64,000 nt of DNA from Amyelois transitella (GCF_032362555.1 NC_083519.1:2001501-2065500), one strand, 5' to 3'. Positions 47,501 through 55,049 are shown, counted from the first letter of the stretch. Notes: generated by a model from the letters alone, not told the origin. Program-made: numbers and translations.

Positions 47501-49028
47501 ATGGCAAAACGCCATCCTATTTTTTTCGTCAACATTAAAAGTTTTCTCATGGGCTATTCTTACATCGGTACAGCGGAATTGGGACGCACAGGGTCCGTCC
47601 CATATACCCGATTAGTGTTGCAGGGCTATCGATAGTATGTTTATCGATAGATTTTAATGAAAATAATTGCAATATCGATAGAATTATAAATAATCATTGA
47701 TAATTCTATTAATTAAATATGGTCGTTGGATAAGCTGGGTTTTTTTTCTGTATTATGCCAGCGTTTCCGTAGTCATCATCCTAGCTTAAGGCTAAAAAAA
47801 TTACGCTTAAAGTAAGCAAATATACATAAAGACGTCACTGGAAGCATTGATTATACAAATAAATTGAAAAATGTGTCAAAATCATCAAAATAGTGTCAAG
47901 ATTAGGGTGAGCAGCCTCGAGTCTAAGCAAGCTCGCAAGAATAAAGCATAGTAAGTCTCAGAAGCGTAAGTCAAGACTGGTAGAATTGAATAAATACTTC
48001 AATTATTAGTATTAATAGGAAGAGCTATCGAATCTTCCAATAAGACCTATCGAAATTAAGACTATTTTTCAGGGCCACAATTTGAAATACTATCGATAGT
48101 CTCATTGCCGCATCACTAGCCCATACCTGTGACAAATAGCCGTGTCCGGAAGGGACTCTGACGTGTAGACTGGGCCTTTCTTTCGGCCCTGTAACTGCCA
48201 TGACTAATAGAATGTCAGTGATTGCCCCGTGTTGGAGAAGCCTTATTGTCCCATCAATCATTGATGAAGTAGCCATTACTGATACCGATTCATGGCTTAG
48301 CGCGGTGAAACTACTAGAGAATTAATTGGAAATGTGTAACATAATAAAGTGAAGGAAAACATTAAGTGTGAAGGCTTAGACGACCGTACCTTGATCAAGG
48401 ACGTTGATAAAGATGTCCTGGCGAAAGGTCAGGTCAAGAGTCGAGTTTGCATGAAGAGAGTTATGAATGCGGATGAAGGGATAGAAGTATGCAGAGATTT
48501 TTGCAAGTGGAAAGATGTAGTCTCTGCCTCTTTGGGAAAAAGGCGTGATTTGTATGTATGTATAATATAATTATAAAACTTTATCAAGAAACTTATACAT
48601 TTCAGAAATCTGTAGTGTAGCGTCAATAATGACCTATTAGAGATCAAAGTGGTACCTACTCAATATTAGGTATAGTGGCAAAAAAAAAATAATCTAGTCG
48701 TTTGCAACGAGCCTCGTAAATACTCTTATTTTTTACGAAATTGTGGATTTCTCAAAAACTACTTGACCGGCTTTGATTCCCTACGAACTTAAAAATTCCA
48801 TCGACAGTTACATAAGTATTAAATATCATCAAAATCAGACCAGCGATTCGAAAGTTATCGCGTTACAAACATACATACATAAAAAAAATGTATTTTCGAC
48901 CCAAGTTGATTTGTAGAACAATGATTCTGATAAGCACTTTTAATCTGAACATAGCTCCAAAAAACTATAGAAATGACACTCACCTGTTCTACCCATACGT
49001 TCGTTGTCATGATTTGATTCTTAAGATT
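23323..49028 (-). CDS. nAChRalpha: Nicotinic acetylcholine receptor alpha subunit (alpha1/alpha2 type), 5'-partial
   Basis: Six exons join in frame on the - strand: 49028-48984, 39825-39716, 27726-27546, 26576-25989, 24461-24186 and 23535-23323. They encode about 470 residues of a Cys-loop ligand-gated cation channel of the neuronal postsynaptic membrane. Visible marks: the 45-bp exon [15 protein letters not shown]; loop [10 protein letters not shown]; the Cys-loop [15 protein letters not shown] (13 residues between the cysteines); the YSCC vicinal cysteines of loop C that define alpha subunits; M1 to M3 in one 588-bp exon; a proline-rich intracellular loop; M4 and a short tail ending GDPSL. 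Overall wording is closest to insect alpha1/alpha2. I cannot separate those two without alignment. The signal peptide and first extracellular exon were not found, so intron 2 is over 15 kb or the start lies outside. Cholinergic alpha subunits are the targets of acetylcholine and neonicotinoids. Confidence 0.93.
24004..24090 (+). mobile_element. S1 repeat, tail third, receptor intron 7
   Basis: TGAACGTGGCCTTTCAGTC to ACAGACGTGATTAAACGTAT. Confidence 0.65.
24186..24461 (-). CDS. nAChR alpha exon 7 (276 bp, intracellular loop)
   Basis: Begins [13 protein letters not shown] and ends [18 protein letters not shown], phase 0. The middle is a species-variable, proline-rich stretch ([20 protein letters not shown]). 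The end is the amphipathic MA helix before M4, strongly conserved in alpha1/alpha2-type subunits. Confidence 0.93.
24462..25988. other. Receptor intron 6, no recognised element
   Basis: Intron between exons 6 and 7. GT at 25988-25987 and AG at 24463-24462 (reverse strand). Several open segments (25234-25848) overlap each other on both strands with no motif; no repeat family of the window is seen. Confidence 0.6.
25989..26576 (-). CDS. nAChR alpha exon 6 (588 bp, loop C and M1-M3)
   Basis: Phase 0 at both ends, 196 codons from VDLRHLKQ to DNDKPTE. It contains [12 protein letters not shown] (agonist-binding vicinal cysteines), M1 ([20 protein letters not shown]), M2 ([20 protein letters not shown], with the Glu ring that sets cation selectivity) and M3, then the start of the intracellular loop. 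The donor is GTAAGA. Confidence 0.95.
26577..27545. other. Receptor intron 5
   Basis: Intron of 969 bases. A degenerate S3 fragment lies at about 27275-27352. The + strand open segment 26953-27282 starts with ATG but shows no known motif. Confidence 0.6.
27275..27352 (-). mobile_element. S3 repeat fragment, degenerate
   Basis: CACTTACTGACGTC... and GCGGCAGAACAAACTGCA match the S3 core weakly. Confidence 0.35.
27546..27726 (-). CDS. nAChR alpha exon 5 (181 bp, Cys-loop)
   Basis: Starts in phase 2 (completing Asn) with [14 protein letters not shown], contains the loop B region [10 protein letters not shown] and the Cys-loop, and ends GSWSYDGYT in phase 0. The donor reads GTTTGT, a weak match to consensus, yet it is the only site that keeps the frame into the next exon (VDLRHLKQ). 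Confidence 0.93.
29128..29277 (+). mobile_element. S1 repeat, strongly decayed
   Basis: AAAACGACTGAGGGAATGG, GATTGGCTAGCAATCTG and TAGCTGAACGTGCCC remain. Confidence 0.45.
30270..30296 (-). mobile_element. S1 repeat, outer piece, split by the LTR element
   Basis: (CATA)n then TATAGTCACGTCTA; continues at 36104 after the LTR element. Confidence 0.8.
30292..30296. repeat. Target-site duplication GTCTA, left
   Basis: GTCTA directly precedes the 5' LTR and is repeated directly after the 3' LTR. Confidence 0.92.
30297..30794 (+). repeat. 5' LTR (498 bp)
   Basis: TG...CA ends; AT-rich first part, GC-rich CGGCCGGCCGG middle. TATAAA at 30714-30719 and ATTAAA at 30734-30739 sit near the end. Sequence matches the 3' LTR base for base by eye. 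Confidence 0.95.
30795..30815 (+). promoter_or_regulatory. Primer-binding region after the 5' LTR
   Basis: ACTGGTGACCCCGACG directly follows the LTR, where the minus-strand primer tRNA anneals. The tRNA species is not identified. The first 12 bases recur after the internal LTR-like unit at 31526. Confidence 0.65.
31259..31270 (+). promoter_or_regulatory. Internal polypurine-like tract
   Basis: GGGGGGGAGTAC directly precedes the internal LTR-like unit and resembles the 3' polypurine tract TGGAGGGGAGTGA at 35593-35605. Confidence 0.55.
31271..31525 (+). repeat. Second LTR-like unit inside the leader (255 bp)
   Basis: The unit begins TGTGGCGAC and ends CCGCTACA, so it has TG...CA ends like the flanking LTRs. 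A CCAAT box (31353-31357) and TATATATA (31408-31415) sit inside. It is preceded by a purine tract and followed by ACTGGTGACCCC, the same motif that follows the true 5' LTR. Its sequence otherwise differs from the 498-bp LTR. It therefore looks like the LTR of a related but different element, captured in this leader. It could drive gag-pol transcription on its own; that is inference. Confidence 0.6.
31561..32460 (+). CDS. gag: gag of the LTR element (299 aa)
   Basis: Structural polyprotein of the retrotransposon. The ATG at 31561 begins [11 protein letters not shown] and is the first Met in frame. The region [17 protein letters not shown] followed by [10 protein letters not shown] is typical of arthropod Ty3/gypsy capsid proteins. 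A Ser/Arg-rich basic segment and a zinc-knuckle-like pattern ([14 protein letters not shown] with a further PC) close the protein, suited to RNA binding. The stop TGA at 32458-32460 overlaps the ATG of pol by one base. The pol frame is -1 relative to gag. Confidence 0.9.
   Translation: MSDSDSDNVTVRTNAKKQDKTAASKFEDAASTAAPVFLPSAPGHMKIPSFWPEKPAIWFAQVEGQFAIMRITDDRTKFYHVLATLDRQYAAEVEDILTGPADYARLKSELIKRLSVSRENKVKQLLMHEQLGTRKPSQFLRHLQHLAGPAIPDDFLKTIWTSRLPTGLQPIIASQPSLSLDALAELADRVHDIATPTQQVAATSSSAPSSSIDLLTQQVAQLSKQVSALQMQISRQPRQRERGHRPRSRSGSSSRTQRSQSNYRRFPVCWYHHKHGSNAKYCVKPCDFRFESGNLPGSQ
32436..32478 (+). promoter_or_regulatory. -1 ribosomal frameshift cassette at the gag/pol junction
   Basis: GGGAAAC (32436-32442) sits in gag frame as G GGA AAC, an exact X XXY YYZ slippery heptamer. 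A 6-base spacer follows, then a stem GGCAGTC/GACTGCC (32449-32455 with 32472-32478, 16-base loop). A -1 slip enters the pol frame directly. The loop contains the gag stop and a candidate pol ATG. Confidence 0.7.
32460..35582 (+). CDS. pol: pol of the LTR element (protease, RT, RNase H, integrase; 1040 aa from ATG)
   Basis: The open frame starts upstream at 32415, so it overlaps gag; a first ATG lies at 32460. Domains in order: aspartic protease with DTGS; reverse transcriptase with [25 protein letters not shown] and catalytic YLDD; RNase H with TDAS and YTDHKPL; integrase with a zinc-binding region ending CLACQ, then catalytic Asp (HLDLVGP), Asp (VTDRGRQF) and Glu (GLVERFHRQ); a GPY/F-type end ([10 protein letters not shown]). 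No interrupting stop is present, so the element may still be active. No chromodomain or env. The TAG stop lies 10 bases before the polypurine tract. Confidence 0.95.
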   Translation: MATDDCQIHTGRLFVKDRSSNIDYLIDTGSDICVYPIFALREHRTRAKSDYQLSAANGSAIDTYGYIQLNLNLGLRRNFPWRFVVADVTKPIIGVDFLSFYQLIVDIRNQKLIDSLTNVSTVTRVATRSTLVSSVKISTGGNSRYHAILSEFPEITRPAGIPDIVKHNTTHHIRTTPGPPVSCSPRRLAPDKLKIAKTEFDAMVANGIARPSDSQWASPLHLVPKKDNGWRPCGDYRLLNARTIPDKYPIRHIHDFSHSLAGCKFFSVVDLVKAYHFIPVAQADISKTAISTPFGLFEFPYMTFGLRNAGQTFQRFVDEMTRGLDFCYPYLDDFLIFSKTQAEHEGHLRQLFTRMKDYGVLINTNKCIFGAPEVTFLGYTISESGTKPLDSKVKALADFPVPRTARELRRFLGMINFYRRFLPNAAQIQAPLNALLTGSIKASHPVAITGTALDAFEACKRSLCDAALLAHPDTQARLGLVTDASDTAIGGVLQQLKDGDWQPLAFFSRKLSPSQVKYSPYDRELLAIYESIKYFRHMLEATDFTVYTDHKPLCYAFHERKSNCSPRQYRHLDFISQFTTDVRHISGKDNVVADTLSRICELHIPVDLEVMAKLQATDPELSEHLQGITSLRLQKMNVPGSRTELYCDVSTPAPRPFVPKALRRQVFDCLHSLSHPGANATAKLVAQRFVWPLMRKNCREWTKACLACQRSKVNRHVASPIGTHDLPSARFKHVHLDLVGPLPPDGEYRYCLTLVDRFTRWPEAVPLTDITAETVAKAFVACWVSRYGCPTEIVTDRGRQFLSALFQQLSKSIGFDHRKTTAYHPQCNGLVERFHRQLKAAITCHASLNWTETLPFVLLGIRSAFKEDLQSSSAELVYGEPLRLPGEFFGHNVPGYTTDITDFSARMKSFAENVRPVPPQHHSSHRTFVFKDLATCSHVFLREDMLRGSLQPAYTGPHEVLKRSAKFFRIRLKGKETTVSVDRLKPAYILSDDSTQDLPSPAPSDPEVREIPDIPVIPATPVSRTTRSGRKVHFPDYYRP
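35593..35605 (+). promoter_or_regulatory. 3' polypurine tract
   Basis: TGGAGGGGAGTGA directly precedes the 3' LTR; it primes plus-strand DNA synthesis. Confidence 0.8.
35606..36103 (+). repeat. 3' LTR (498 bp)
   Basis: Same length and sequence as the 5' LTR; preceded by a polypurine tract at 35593-35605. Confidence 0.95.
36104..36108. repeat. Target-site duplication GTCTA, right
   Basis: Partner of 30292-30296. Reading across with one copy removed restores a continuous S1 repeat. Confidence 0.92.
36104..36206 (-). mobile_element. S1 repeat, inner piece, split by the LTR element
   Basis: GTCTATATCCCTTGCGGG to GAATTGAGATTCAAATC; joins to 30270-30296 through the GTCTA duplication. Confidence 0.8.
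37020..37110 (-). repeat. Interspersed repeat (ATAACTTTCGAACCG type)
   Basis: GATAACTTTCGAACCGCTAG matches in inverse the segments at 42150 and 48735. Confidence 0.4.
37370..37606 (+). mobile_element. S1 repeat with (GT)n tail
   Basis: GCCGTGTGGTTCCCGGTACC to GATTATGTGTGTGTG; the tail has changed from (TATG)n to (GT)n. Confidence 0.7.
38408..38580 (-). mobile_element. S1 repeat, tail half
   Basis: ACATTTAGTCACGTCTATATTC to CAGCGCCTACAAGAGG. Confidence 0.6.
39240..39335 (+). mobile_element. SINE 3' fragment
   Basis: TAGGTTTCCTGGCAAAGGTTGCGGAGATCAGATG matches the 3' part of the SINE at 57312. Confidence 0.45.
39358..39617 (-). mobile_element. S1 repeat, full
   Basis: (CATA)n to ATGCCGGGAACCACACGGCAC, followed by (AT)n. 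Confidence 0.8.
39620..39662. repeat. (AT)n microsatellite
   Basis: Two AT runs split by CGAG, then (TATG)n, between an S1 copy and an S1 head fragment next to receptor exon 4. Confidence 0.8.
39679..39701 (-). mobile_element. S1 head fragment next to receptor exon 4 donor
   Basis: GTGCCGGGAACCACACGGCAC alone, about 15 bases downstream (in gene sense) of the exon 4 splice donor. Confidence 0.7.
39716..39825 (-). CDS. nAChR alpha exon 4 (110 bp)
   Basis: It begins [16 protein letters not shown] and ends WLPDIVLYN plus two bases of the next codon (phase 2). It covers loop A of the agonist site. The donor is GTAAGT. A 22-base S1 head fragment starts about 15 bases beyond that donor. Confidence 0.93.
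39896..40121 (-). mobile_element. tRNA-derived SINE, full length with A and B boxes
   Basis: Read from 40121 downwards: a tRNA-like head with GGCGCAGCGGCAGTACG (A box) and GGGTTCGAATCCCGG (B box), then a unique body to TTTGTCCCG. The acceptor stem is mispaired, so this is a SINE and not a tRNA gene. Confidence 0.75.
40185..40423 (-). mobile_element. S1 repeat, full
   Basis: ATATAGTCACGTCTATATCCC to GGTGCCGGGAACCACACGGC. Confidence 0.75.
40588..40712 (-). mobile_element. LINE 3' end (L repeat)
   Basis: (CATA)n, CCCGGAGGGGTAGGCAGAGA, then CTTTGCTTCATCCACATTC. Confidence 0.55.
41862..41984 (+). repeat. Local direct repeat, copy 1
   Basis: About 120 bases from TAGACTTATCTACCTATGC to TACGTAGTAATTAA, repeated with few changes at 42306-42426. 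Confidence 0.8.
42150..42275 (+). repeat. Interspersed repeat (GGTTCGAAAGTTAT type)
   Basis: CTCAAAAACAACTTAACCGA to GGTTCGAAAGTTATTACGTT plus (CATA)n; related to 48735-48885. Confidence 0.45.
42306..42426 (+). repeat. Local direct repeat, copy 2
   Basis: Matches copy 1 with small indels (GTCGAGAAGGAAAG against GTCGCAAAGAAGGAAAG). Confidence 0.8.
42522..42565 (+). mobile_element. SINE 5' head fragment
   Basis: GGCCGGCGGTCGAGTGGTTAA matches the head of the tRNA-type SINE; the body is missing. Confidence 0.4.
42805..42965 (+). mobile_element. Degenerate Helitron fragment
   Basis: Contains AAAAAACTACTGGACC and a decayed tail (GGAGCGAACTCCCGCGC). Boundaries uncertain. Confidence 0.35.
43154..43277 (+). 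mobile_element. LINE 3' end (L repeat)
   Basis: CCGCCGAGTTTGCATGAAGAG through TGCCTACCC and (TATG)n; the usual CTCCGGGAAAGAGGCG is deleted. Confidence 0.55.
43500..43739 (-). mobile_element. S1 repeat, full
   Basis: ATAATCACGTATTTATCCC to GGTGCCGGGAACCACACGGCAC; a head-only fragment lies nearby at 43288-43345 in + sense. Confidence 0.7.
44190..44500 (+). mobile_element. Degenerate Helitron
   Basis: Ends CACGCGGACGAAGTCGCGGG then CAGCTAG before T; upstream part has the AAAACTACTGG motif. 5' end not clear. Confidence 0.55.
44785..44893 (+). mobile_element. S1 repeat, tail half
   Basis: CAATTCTGTCATTAAGCC to GACGTGATTATATGTATG. Confidence 0.65.
45180..45313 (-). mobile_element. SINE body fragment
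   Basis: Same body as 39896-40121, truncated after CCAGGCCAATCAGAAA. Confidence 0.65.
45671..45925 (+). mobile_element. S1 repeat, full
   Basis: GTGCCGTGTGGTTCCCGACA to GACGTGACCATATGTATG. Confidence 0.8.
46048..46278. mobile_element. S1 inverted pair (heads outward)
   Basis: Forward head half (CCGTGTGGTTTTCTGCG to GAACTTGAGACG) meets a reverse copy (TTTAATGATAGAATTGAAATT to TTACACGGC). Confidence 0.7.
46920..47018 (+). mobile_element. S1 repeat, tail fragment with (GT)n
   Basis: TTTAGGCCATC, CAATTTTATCATGGCCTATCAG and CTGTTGGCTCTATCTACCTC. Confidence 0.5.
47612..48115. mobile_element. Candidate MITE with TATCGATA-containing inverted ends
   Basis: The left end TAGTGTTGCAGGGCTATCGA and the right end read in inverse (TAGTGATGCGGCAATGAGAC, then TATCGATAGTAT) match imperfectly. 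TATCGATA occurs at 47627, 47642, 47674 and 48091. No clean target duplication was found. Confidence 0.4.
48365..48565 (+). mobile_element. LINE 3' end (L repeat), long copy
   Basis: Reads GTACCTTGATCAAGGACGTTG upstream of the shared TTGCATGAAGAGAGTTATGAA core and ends in (TATG)n. Confidence 0.55.
48735..48885 (+). repeat. Interspersed repeat (GATTCGAAAGTTAT type)
   Basis: CTCAAAAACTACTTGACCGG to GATTCGAAAGTTATCGCGTT plus (CATA)n. Confidence 0.45.
48984..49028 (-). CDS. nAChR alpha exon 3 (45 bp)
   Basis: The exon encodes [15 protein letters not shown], phase 0 at both ends, between a TTTTCAG acceptor and a GTGAGT donor. A 45-bp exon with this sequence is characteristic of nAChR subunit genes. 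It is only 15 codons and is easily missed by gene finders. Confidence 0.92.
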
Positions 49029-49261
49029 CTGAAAATAAAGAAAAAAATTGGTTAGAACGAATAAAAATCCTGATACACAAACATAAAGTTTTTGTTAATC
49101 AAACGAATCTTCAGCTATTTGTTAAAAACAAAATAGTGATTATTTAAGTTTTTGGTCTCTATTATTTTTAAACACGAAAGTCACAACACTATGTGCCATC
49201 TTTTTCTTCCTGGGGTTAATACCAGTAACATAGGGGAGGAGCCCAAACTATCGTACACGTG

Positions 49262-49577
49262 TGCCGTGTGGTTCCCGGTACCAATACAAAAAGAAAAGGA
49301 CCTCTTTTCCAGACATGTCGTAAAAGGCGACTAAGGGATAGGCTTATAAACTTGCAATTATTTTTTAGACGATAGGCTAGCAACCTGTCACTATTTGAAT
49401 CTCAATTCTTTAATTAAGCCAAACAGCTGAACGAAGCGTACCAGTCTTTCCAAGACTGTTAACTCTGTCTTCTCCCAAGTTATAAGCCTATCCCTTAGTC
49501 GACTTTTACCACATTTACGGGAAAGAGATGGAGGGGTCTTATTCTTTTTTCTATTCGTACCGGGAACCACACGGCCA
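49262..49577. mobile_element. S1 inverted pair (heads outward)
   Basis: Forward GCCGTGTGGTTCCCGGTACC to GACTGTTAACTCTGTC, then reverse CCAAGTTATAAGCCTATCCC to CGTACCGGGAACCACACGGC. Confidence 0.75.
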
Positions 49578-49878
49578 CACACTGTTATCATACTATGATT
49601 TATATATATATTACTAGATAACCTTACTCTTATTTTATACACAGATTAAGGCATGCACAACACTTTTCGTTTATCTTCAAACACATATAACGCAAACTGT
49701 AATTGGTTTGATTGTTCTCAAGAAATTACATTAAACAAAGCCGCTGAGTTCATTCTGATTTTCGTGTGTTTACTTGTGCCACCTCTGTTTGTTTACAAAC
49801 TCTATTCGCGATGGGAGGTAAGGAAACTTTGTTGGAAACTAATGCGGTATTTTGTTATTGTAAATTGAAAACAAAAAC

Positions 49879-50100
49879 AACCGTGTGGTTTTCGGCGCTT
49901 TAGAATAGAACCACTGTATATGTTTTCCGTGGATGTCGTATAAGGCGACTTAGGTATATAAACTTGGGACTCTTCTGCAAGCAACGGGCTAGTTACCTGT
50001 CTCTTTGAATCTTAATTCCATTCCAGCTGAACTTGGCCTTTCTGTATTCAAGACTGTTGGGTCTGTCTACCCCGTAAAGGATATAGATATGTGTATATAA
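49879..50100 (+). mobile_element. S1 repeat with expanded TATG/GTAT microsatellite
   Basis: CCGTGTGGTTTTCGGCGC to GATATAGATATGTGTATA; about 90 bases of degenerate (TATG)n follow. Confidence 0.65.
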
Positions 50101-51210
50101 GGGATATGTATAGATGTGTATATATGTGCATATATGGGTATGTATGTGTGTATGTATGTGTGTATATATGTATGCATGTATGTATGTAAAAACAGAATGT
50201 GTTTCTCTCGTTTATTTTTTGTTCAACGCGAGCGTAGTTACGGGCATAATCTGGTTCAATTTAAATTGCTTTAGAGTATTTAGCCTCCTGTAAACAATGA
50301 CAGAATGAAACAACAGAGAAAATTTTCCAAAGTTTACATAAAACGTCCCACGTCCAACAAAGCAGTTTTGGAGATCGCCATTGTGAACTAAGTTTTGACT
50401 CCTTAATTACCCGGGTACGGATGAAATTGCATTCCAAGTCTTCAAGACTTTCGAAATTTAAGCATCGCAAGATTTTTTTTAAAATTTTAAGCGGAGTGGA
50501 AGAAGAGTAGATGATATTTATGGTCATTAGATATTAAAGGAGTAGTTTCGATACTTGTAAAGTGGTACTAGGTATGAATTGTTTACAAAAAAAAAATCTT
50601 CAAATTGTTCCGCATAATTATTTATTTACGTCAATAATTAAGTCAATCCTTTAGTCGCCTCTTACGACGAATGGTATATTTCAGGGTTATGATTAAAAAA
50701 AACACAATTTTCTAGGATTACAGCTGGTAATAGGTACCAATAACTCATTCTATTAACTTTTAATAAGTTACATTAAAACAACATTAGCGTAATATAGTAC
50801 GATTTATACAAACCAAATAATTATATTTAGAACAGTAACGCTAAAGTAATTAAATGAAACGTAATGCAATAATTTTAATTAAAGCCCACGAACAGACTGA
50901 AAGGGAATCTAATTCAATTAAGATGTATTAACATCTCATCTTCTTTCTATTGTCTACAGTAATTAATATTAAATAAGGAATTCTCTTTTCTGGAATCGTT
51001 TCCGAAAGCAATTAAATATTTAATTACCAAAAAAATGGACCGACTGTGTTAACCCATTAATTTTAAATCCTTGAAGACATTCTTGACGGTCGAGTGGTTA
51101 ATAAAGAATCATTTAAGTAATAGAATCTATGTTCAATTTTATCTATGCTTAGTGATAAAAATTGCCCTTTCTGGAGCAATAAACGAAATTTGATAAGGCG
51201 TATATTATAA

Positions 51211-51396
51211 CCGTGTGGTTCCCGGCACCAATACAAAAAAGAGAGAGATTCAACTAGTGACAGGTTGCTAGCCCATCGCCTAAAAAAGAATCCCAAGTTT
51301 TTAAGCCTATCCCTTAGTCGCCTTTTACGACATCCATGGAAAGAGATGGAGTGGTCCTATTCTTTTTTGTATTGGTGCCGGGAGCCACACGGCACT
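51211..51396. mobile_element. S1 inverted pair (heads outward, short left arm)
   Basis: A 35-base forward head (CCGTGTGGTTCCCGGCACC) joins a reverse copy starting AGAGATTCAACTAGTGACAGG and ending GGAGCCACACGGCAC. Confidence 0.75.
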
Positions 51397-51450
51397 AAAA
51401 GAAAGAGTCATTAAGACACGGCCGAGGTTGAATTTGAACCTGTCCCTTCA

Positions 51451-51572
51451 TAGAATAGAATAGAATGAAATAGATTTATTTTCAAAATTGGTTACAAGGT
51501 ATTACTTATTGACGTCACATAACTTAAATCTAATTATAACTACAACCGCTCCAAAGCACATGTGTAGAAGAA
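51451..51572 (-). mobile_element. S3 repeat copy
   Basis: Begins AGAATAGAATAGAATGAAATAG and ends at CATGTGTAGAAGAA. Confidence 0.6.
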
Positions 51573-51810
51573 TACATATGCGTATCAAACCTTTTTTTCA
51601 AATCGGGAACCACATCGATTCGACACAACAAAACGGGATAATATTTTTTATGTGCCGTTTAGCATTTATGATGTCGTTAGAAAGCCCTACAATAATCGTT
51701 GGCAAATCCTCAAACCTAAAGGCTATAGCGATTGTTAGGTGTGCAATAAAATGTTACATTTCTGTTTTTAAGCAATAAAATATTTCTTCATACATACATC
51801 CATTTTCTTA

Positions 51811-52065
51811 CCGTGTGGTTCCCGGCACCAATACAAAAAAGAATAAGACCACTCCATCTCTTTCCCTTGGATCTCCTAAAAGGCAACTAATAGAAACGCT
51901 TATAAACTTGGGATTCTTCTTTTAGGCTAAGGGCTAACTTGTCACTATTTAAATCTCAATTCTATCATTGAGCCAAATAGCTGAACGTAGCCTATCAGTG
52001 TTTTGAAGACTATCGGCACTGTCTATCCCGCAAGGGATATAGACCTAATTAAATATGTATGTGTG
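51811..52065 (+). mobile_element. S1 repeat, full
   Basis: ACCGTGTGGTTCCCGGCACC to GACCTAATTAAATATGTATG. Confidence 0.75.
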
Positions 52066-52407
52066 TACGTATTATAAGGGTCACGTCAGTCATGAAGAAA
52101 ATGATATATATAGATAAAGTGTAAGTAAGAGTCACTTAACATAACTTCATCTGTTTTATTAAAATTTTCTAAATTACTCTCTCTCTGCGATATTAAGGTT
52201 AAATCGCAACACAAACGTGACGTATGCGCATGAATTTAGAGAAGGGTTGTGTGATTAAACTTTGTAATTGGCTGGCAGCGCTGCATAAGGGTTGTTTATT
52301 CAGTATTAACGATCCACTAACTGTACCCAAATCATTTTGGTGGCTGGATCATATGATTTAAGATCGTGAGTTAATACCGAAAACTCTTGTATATGCAAAC
52401 AGCGTCG

Positions 52408-52665
52408 GCGGTCGAATTGTTAAGGTGTCTGGTATGCGCAAGTATAAGGGGTAGGTTCGAATCTCATCTCGGCGATGGACCTATGACTGTTTTGGATGTA
52501 CATTAGTATGAGTGATAACCAACGCTTTAAGGATGAGGGAGAACATGGTGAGGTAACCTGCACATTGTGGTAACTGAATGTTTAAACATGTTCCAATATG
52601 AGTTAGGTTTCCCTGCAAAAGATTGCGGAGGTCAGACGGGAGTCGTTACGTGTAAAAACAAAATC
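52408..52665 (+). mobile_element. tRNA-type SINE
   Basis: GGCGGTCGAATTGTTAAGG head, B-box GGTTCGAATCTC, body with GGTGAGGTAACCTGCACATT and a 3' part TTGCGGAGGTCAGACGG. Confidence 0.65.
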
Positions 52666-53030
52666 GGTTCAGTAGCTTTTGACTCTTTTCACAATTTAGT
52701 AAAAATTTAAAGTGTTCGTGAGGTCTTCTTAGTTCGCGACGAACAACTAGTAAATAAATAATACTTAAATACACTTAATATGTCGATCATCAGCCCTAAC
52801 GAGGTAGACAAAGCCTGTGTTGCAACATGGACCTCTGTATCAGATGAATGAGCCTATTCCTTTAGTCGCCTCTTAAAGGTATCTATAGGAAATGAGTTAA
52901 AAGCTTTCCTAAACTATCAAACACGGTGTAAAAAGCTTAAGAACAATTGTTAATAGTCTTCCATAAAAAGAGTTGAACCCAAGATAAATTCTCCAAGCTA
53001 TAAAGATAACCGTATTCAATTTAAACTTAC

Positions 53031-53184
53031 AAGCATAGTATCATTAACTGCAATGTCGATCAATCTTGTTTTCCATTCTTCAGTCATTTGTAACAGTCTT
53101 GAACTGTCCTTGTAAAAATGCACTTTGCAGATCCCATTGTGAAGGTACAAGTGTTTATTCCAACTACAATTCTCAATTGGTTTA
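53031..53184 (-). CDS. Candidate orphan internal exon, unknown protein
   Basis: Read on the - strand, an acceptor-like TTCCTTAG precedes 51 open codons and a consensus GTAAGT donor follows. The peptide looks protein-like (CKVHFYKDSSRLLQMTEEW in the middle) and ends in phase 0. Its phase would fit onto receptor exon 3, but its sequence has none of the usual receptor exon 2 motifs, so I do not assign it to that gene. It could belong to an unrecognised gene or to a transposon. Confidence 0.25.
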
Positions 53185-53321
53185 CTAAGGAAGTTTAAAT
53201 GAACTTAGTTCCTGCGGTTTAGTTGGTATCTTTGTGATTTTTTTTTTGAATTGGGATATATTTTTATACCAACTGCAGTTAGTGTTTTAATACACATTTT
53301 AATGATAGTAATTACTCACTA

Positions 53322-53452
53322 TTCACTATTTGAATCTCAATTCTATCACAAAGCCAAATAACTGAACGTGGCCGATCAGTCTTTTCAAGACTGTTTGCTC
53401 CGTCTACCCCACAAGGGATATAGACGTATATGTAGGTATGTATGTATGTAGA
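53322..53452 (+). mobile_element. S1 repeat, tail half
   Basis: CACTATTTGAATCTCAATTC to GACGTATATGTAGGTATG. Confidence 0.65.
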
Positions 53453-53725
53453 ATAAAAATAATACTTAGAAAATTTTGATTCTAAACTGTTTACTGTACT
53501 CAGAAACTAAGCGATGAAACTTATCTCGTGTAAACGTGGCATAAGACAGGCCTTTCGCTTAACTGGACATAGTGTAATATTTCATCCAGAATATTGCATG
53601 TCGGCTCCAGCGGAGCAAGTAATTAATAATAGTGTCAATCTTCCGAGAATTGAGACGGACTTAGATCTAGTGCTTGGTCTAATTACATTTAAAAGCTAGT
53701 CAGAAACAAGGAAATCTTTGGATAG

Positions 53726-53890
53726 CCGCGTGGTTCCCGGCACAAACAAATAAATAAAGAATAGGACCAATCCATCTCTTTCCCATGGATGTCGTAATAG
53801 TTTTAAAGTCGTGAAAGTTGTTAGGCAATGGGCTGGCAACGTGACACTATTTGAATCCTAATTCTATCAGTTAGCCAAACAGCTGAACGG
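53726..53890 (+). mobile_element. S1 repeat, head two thirds
   Basis: CCGCGTGGTTCCCGGCAC to AACAGCTGAACGG. Confidence 0.65.
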
Positions 53891-55049
53891 TTTCATATCG
53901 AAATAATATATTAATTTATTTGAAGTTAATTTAAATCTGTATCAAAATTTGTTTTGATAATAACAGATTTGTTAACAACATTTTAACCAAATAAGAGCTT
54001 TATTGTCATGTATTAACTTCATTATAAAACTCATGTTGACTTTGATAAGCATTATGAATTCCTATCACATGAAAGTGTTGACTATAGACCCGTTCGTAAT
54101 CGAAACTGTCACATAAACCCTACTCAGTTTTTGTGTTAAGATCAAGTAGGATTTGTAAAGGAAATATATGAGATTCACGAAATCTCTTATGTCAACGCAG
54201 CGAGAGTAGTTTTAGGAGTATTGATCATGAGGTCATTGCAATGTTTTTATGTTTTGAAAGGTATCTTTTAAAAGTCAAAGGCTTCATTGTAAGTGATAAA
54301 AGATTTGAAATACTAATAGTTAGGTTGCTAGACAAGATCATCGTTAGCACAAAATCGCTTGCAAATTCATACAACGGGTAAGGTTCCATCGCCAAGGTTT
54401 TTTAAAAAACAAATAAAACCCGCCAATGACAAAAGATTTCAAACCAATACTGGCTACAGTTTAAAAATAAGCGTTTTGCTTCCAGAACAGCTGCGGAGAA
54501 AATATACACTAAATATTATTTAAAACTCTTGCAGCAAATTGAATCTTAGCAAAACCTCATTCATCAGCCAACTATTCAACGTGACTAGCGACATCTGTTG
54601 CGCGAACTACCGCCCTGATGAGTAATTAAACTTTATAATTGGATCTGGGAGGTCACTGGCAACTTTCGCAAAATGGAAGTCATTTTGCCGCTGCGGACTG
54701 AGCGAACATTCTTTGTACCATGATACGTAATATAAGTTTGTAATTGGCAGATTCGCGGGTGCTTACTTTCATGCTAACACTAGCTGGAACTCGCGGTTTT
54801 GCCTGCGGAAATTATAGTAATTTTGATTGTTCTTTTTTTTTCACTATTACCTTAAAATTTTCAATTGAATTAGTACCTATGCATAGTATTTAATTGAAAC
54901 TTGTATACATACGGATTAAGCTATGCGAATTCCGTGCTTGTTTTCCATTTACCTATAGAACCCCAAAAATATTATTTCTATTCGAACTCAAGTAGATTTT
55001 TGGAATGGTAAATGAAAGAATGCTTCTTTCATTTCAAAACGTACATACA
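53891..55049. other. No recognised feature
   Basis: AT-rich single-copy-looking sequence; GC rises at 54560-54790 but no frame or family is recognised. Confidence 0.4.

Larger units (their letters stand above)
39826..48983. other. Receptor intron 3 (9.2 kb), repeat-rich
   Basis: Contains a tRNA-type SINE, S1 copies, LINE tails, a local direct repeat and a candidate TIR element. No coding exon is recognised. Confidence 0.65.
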
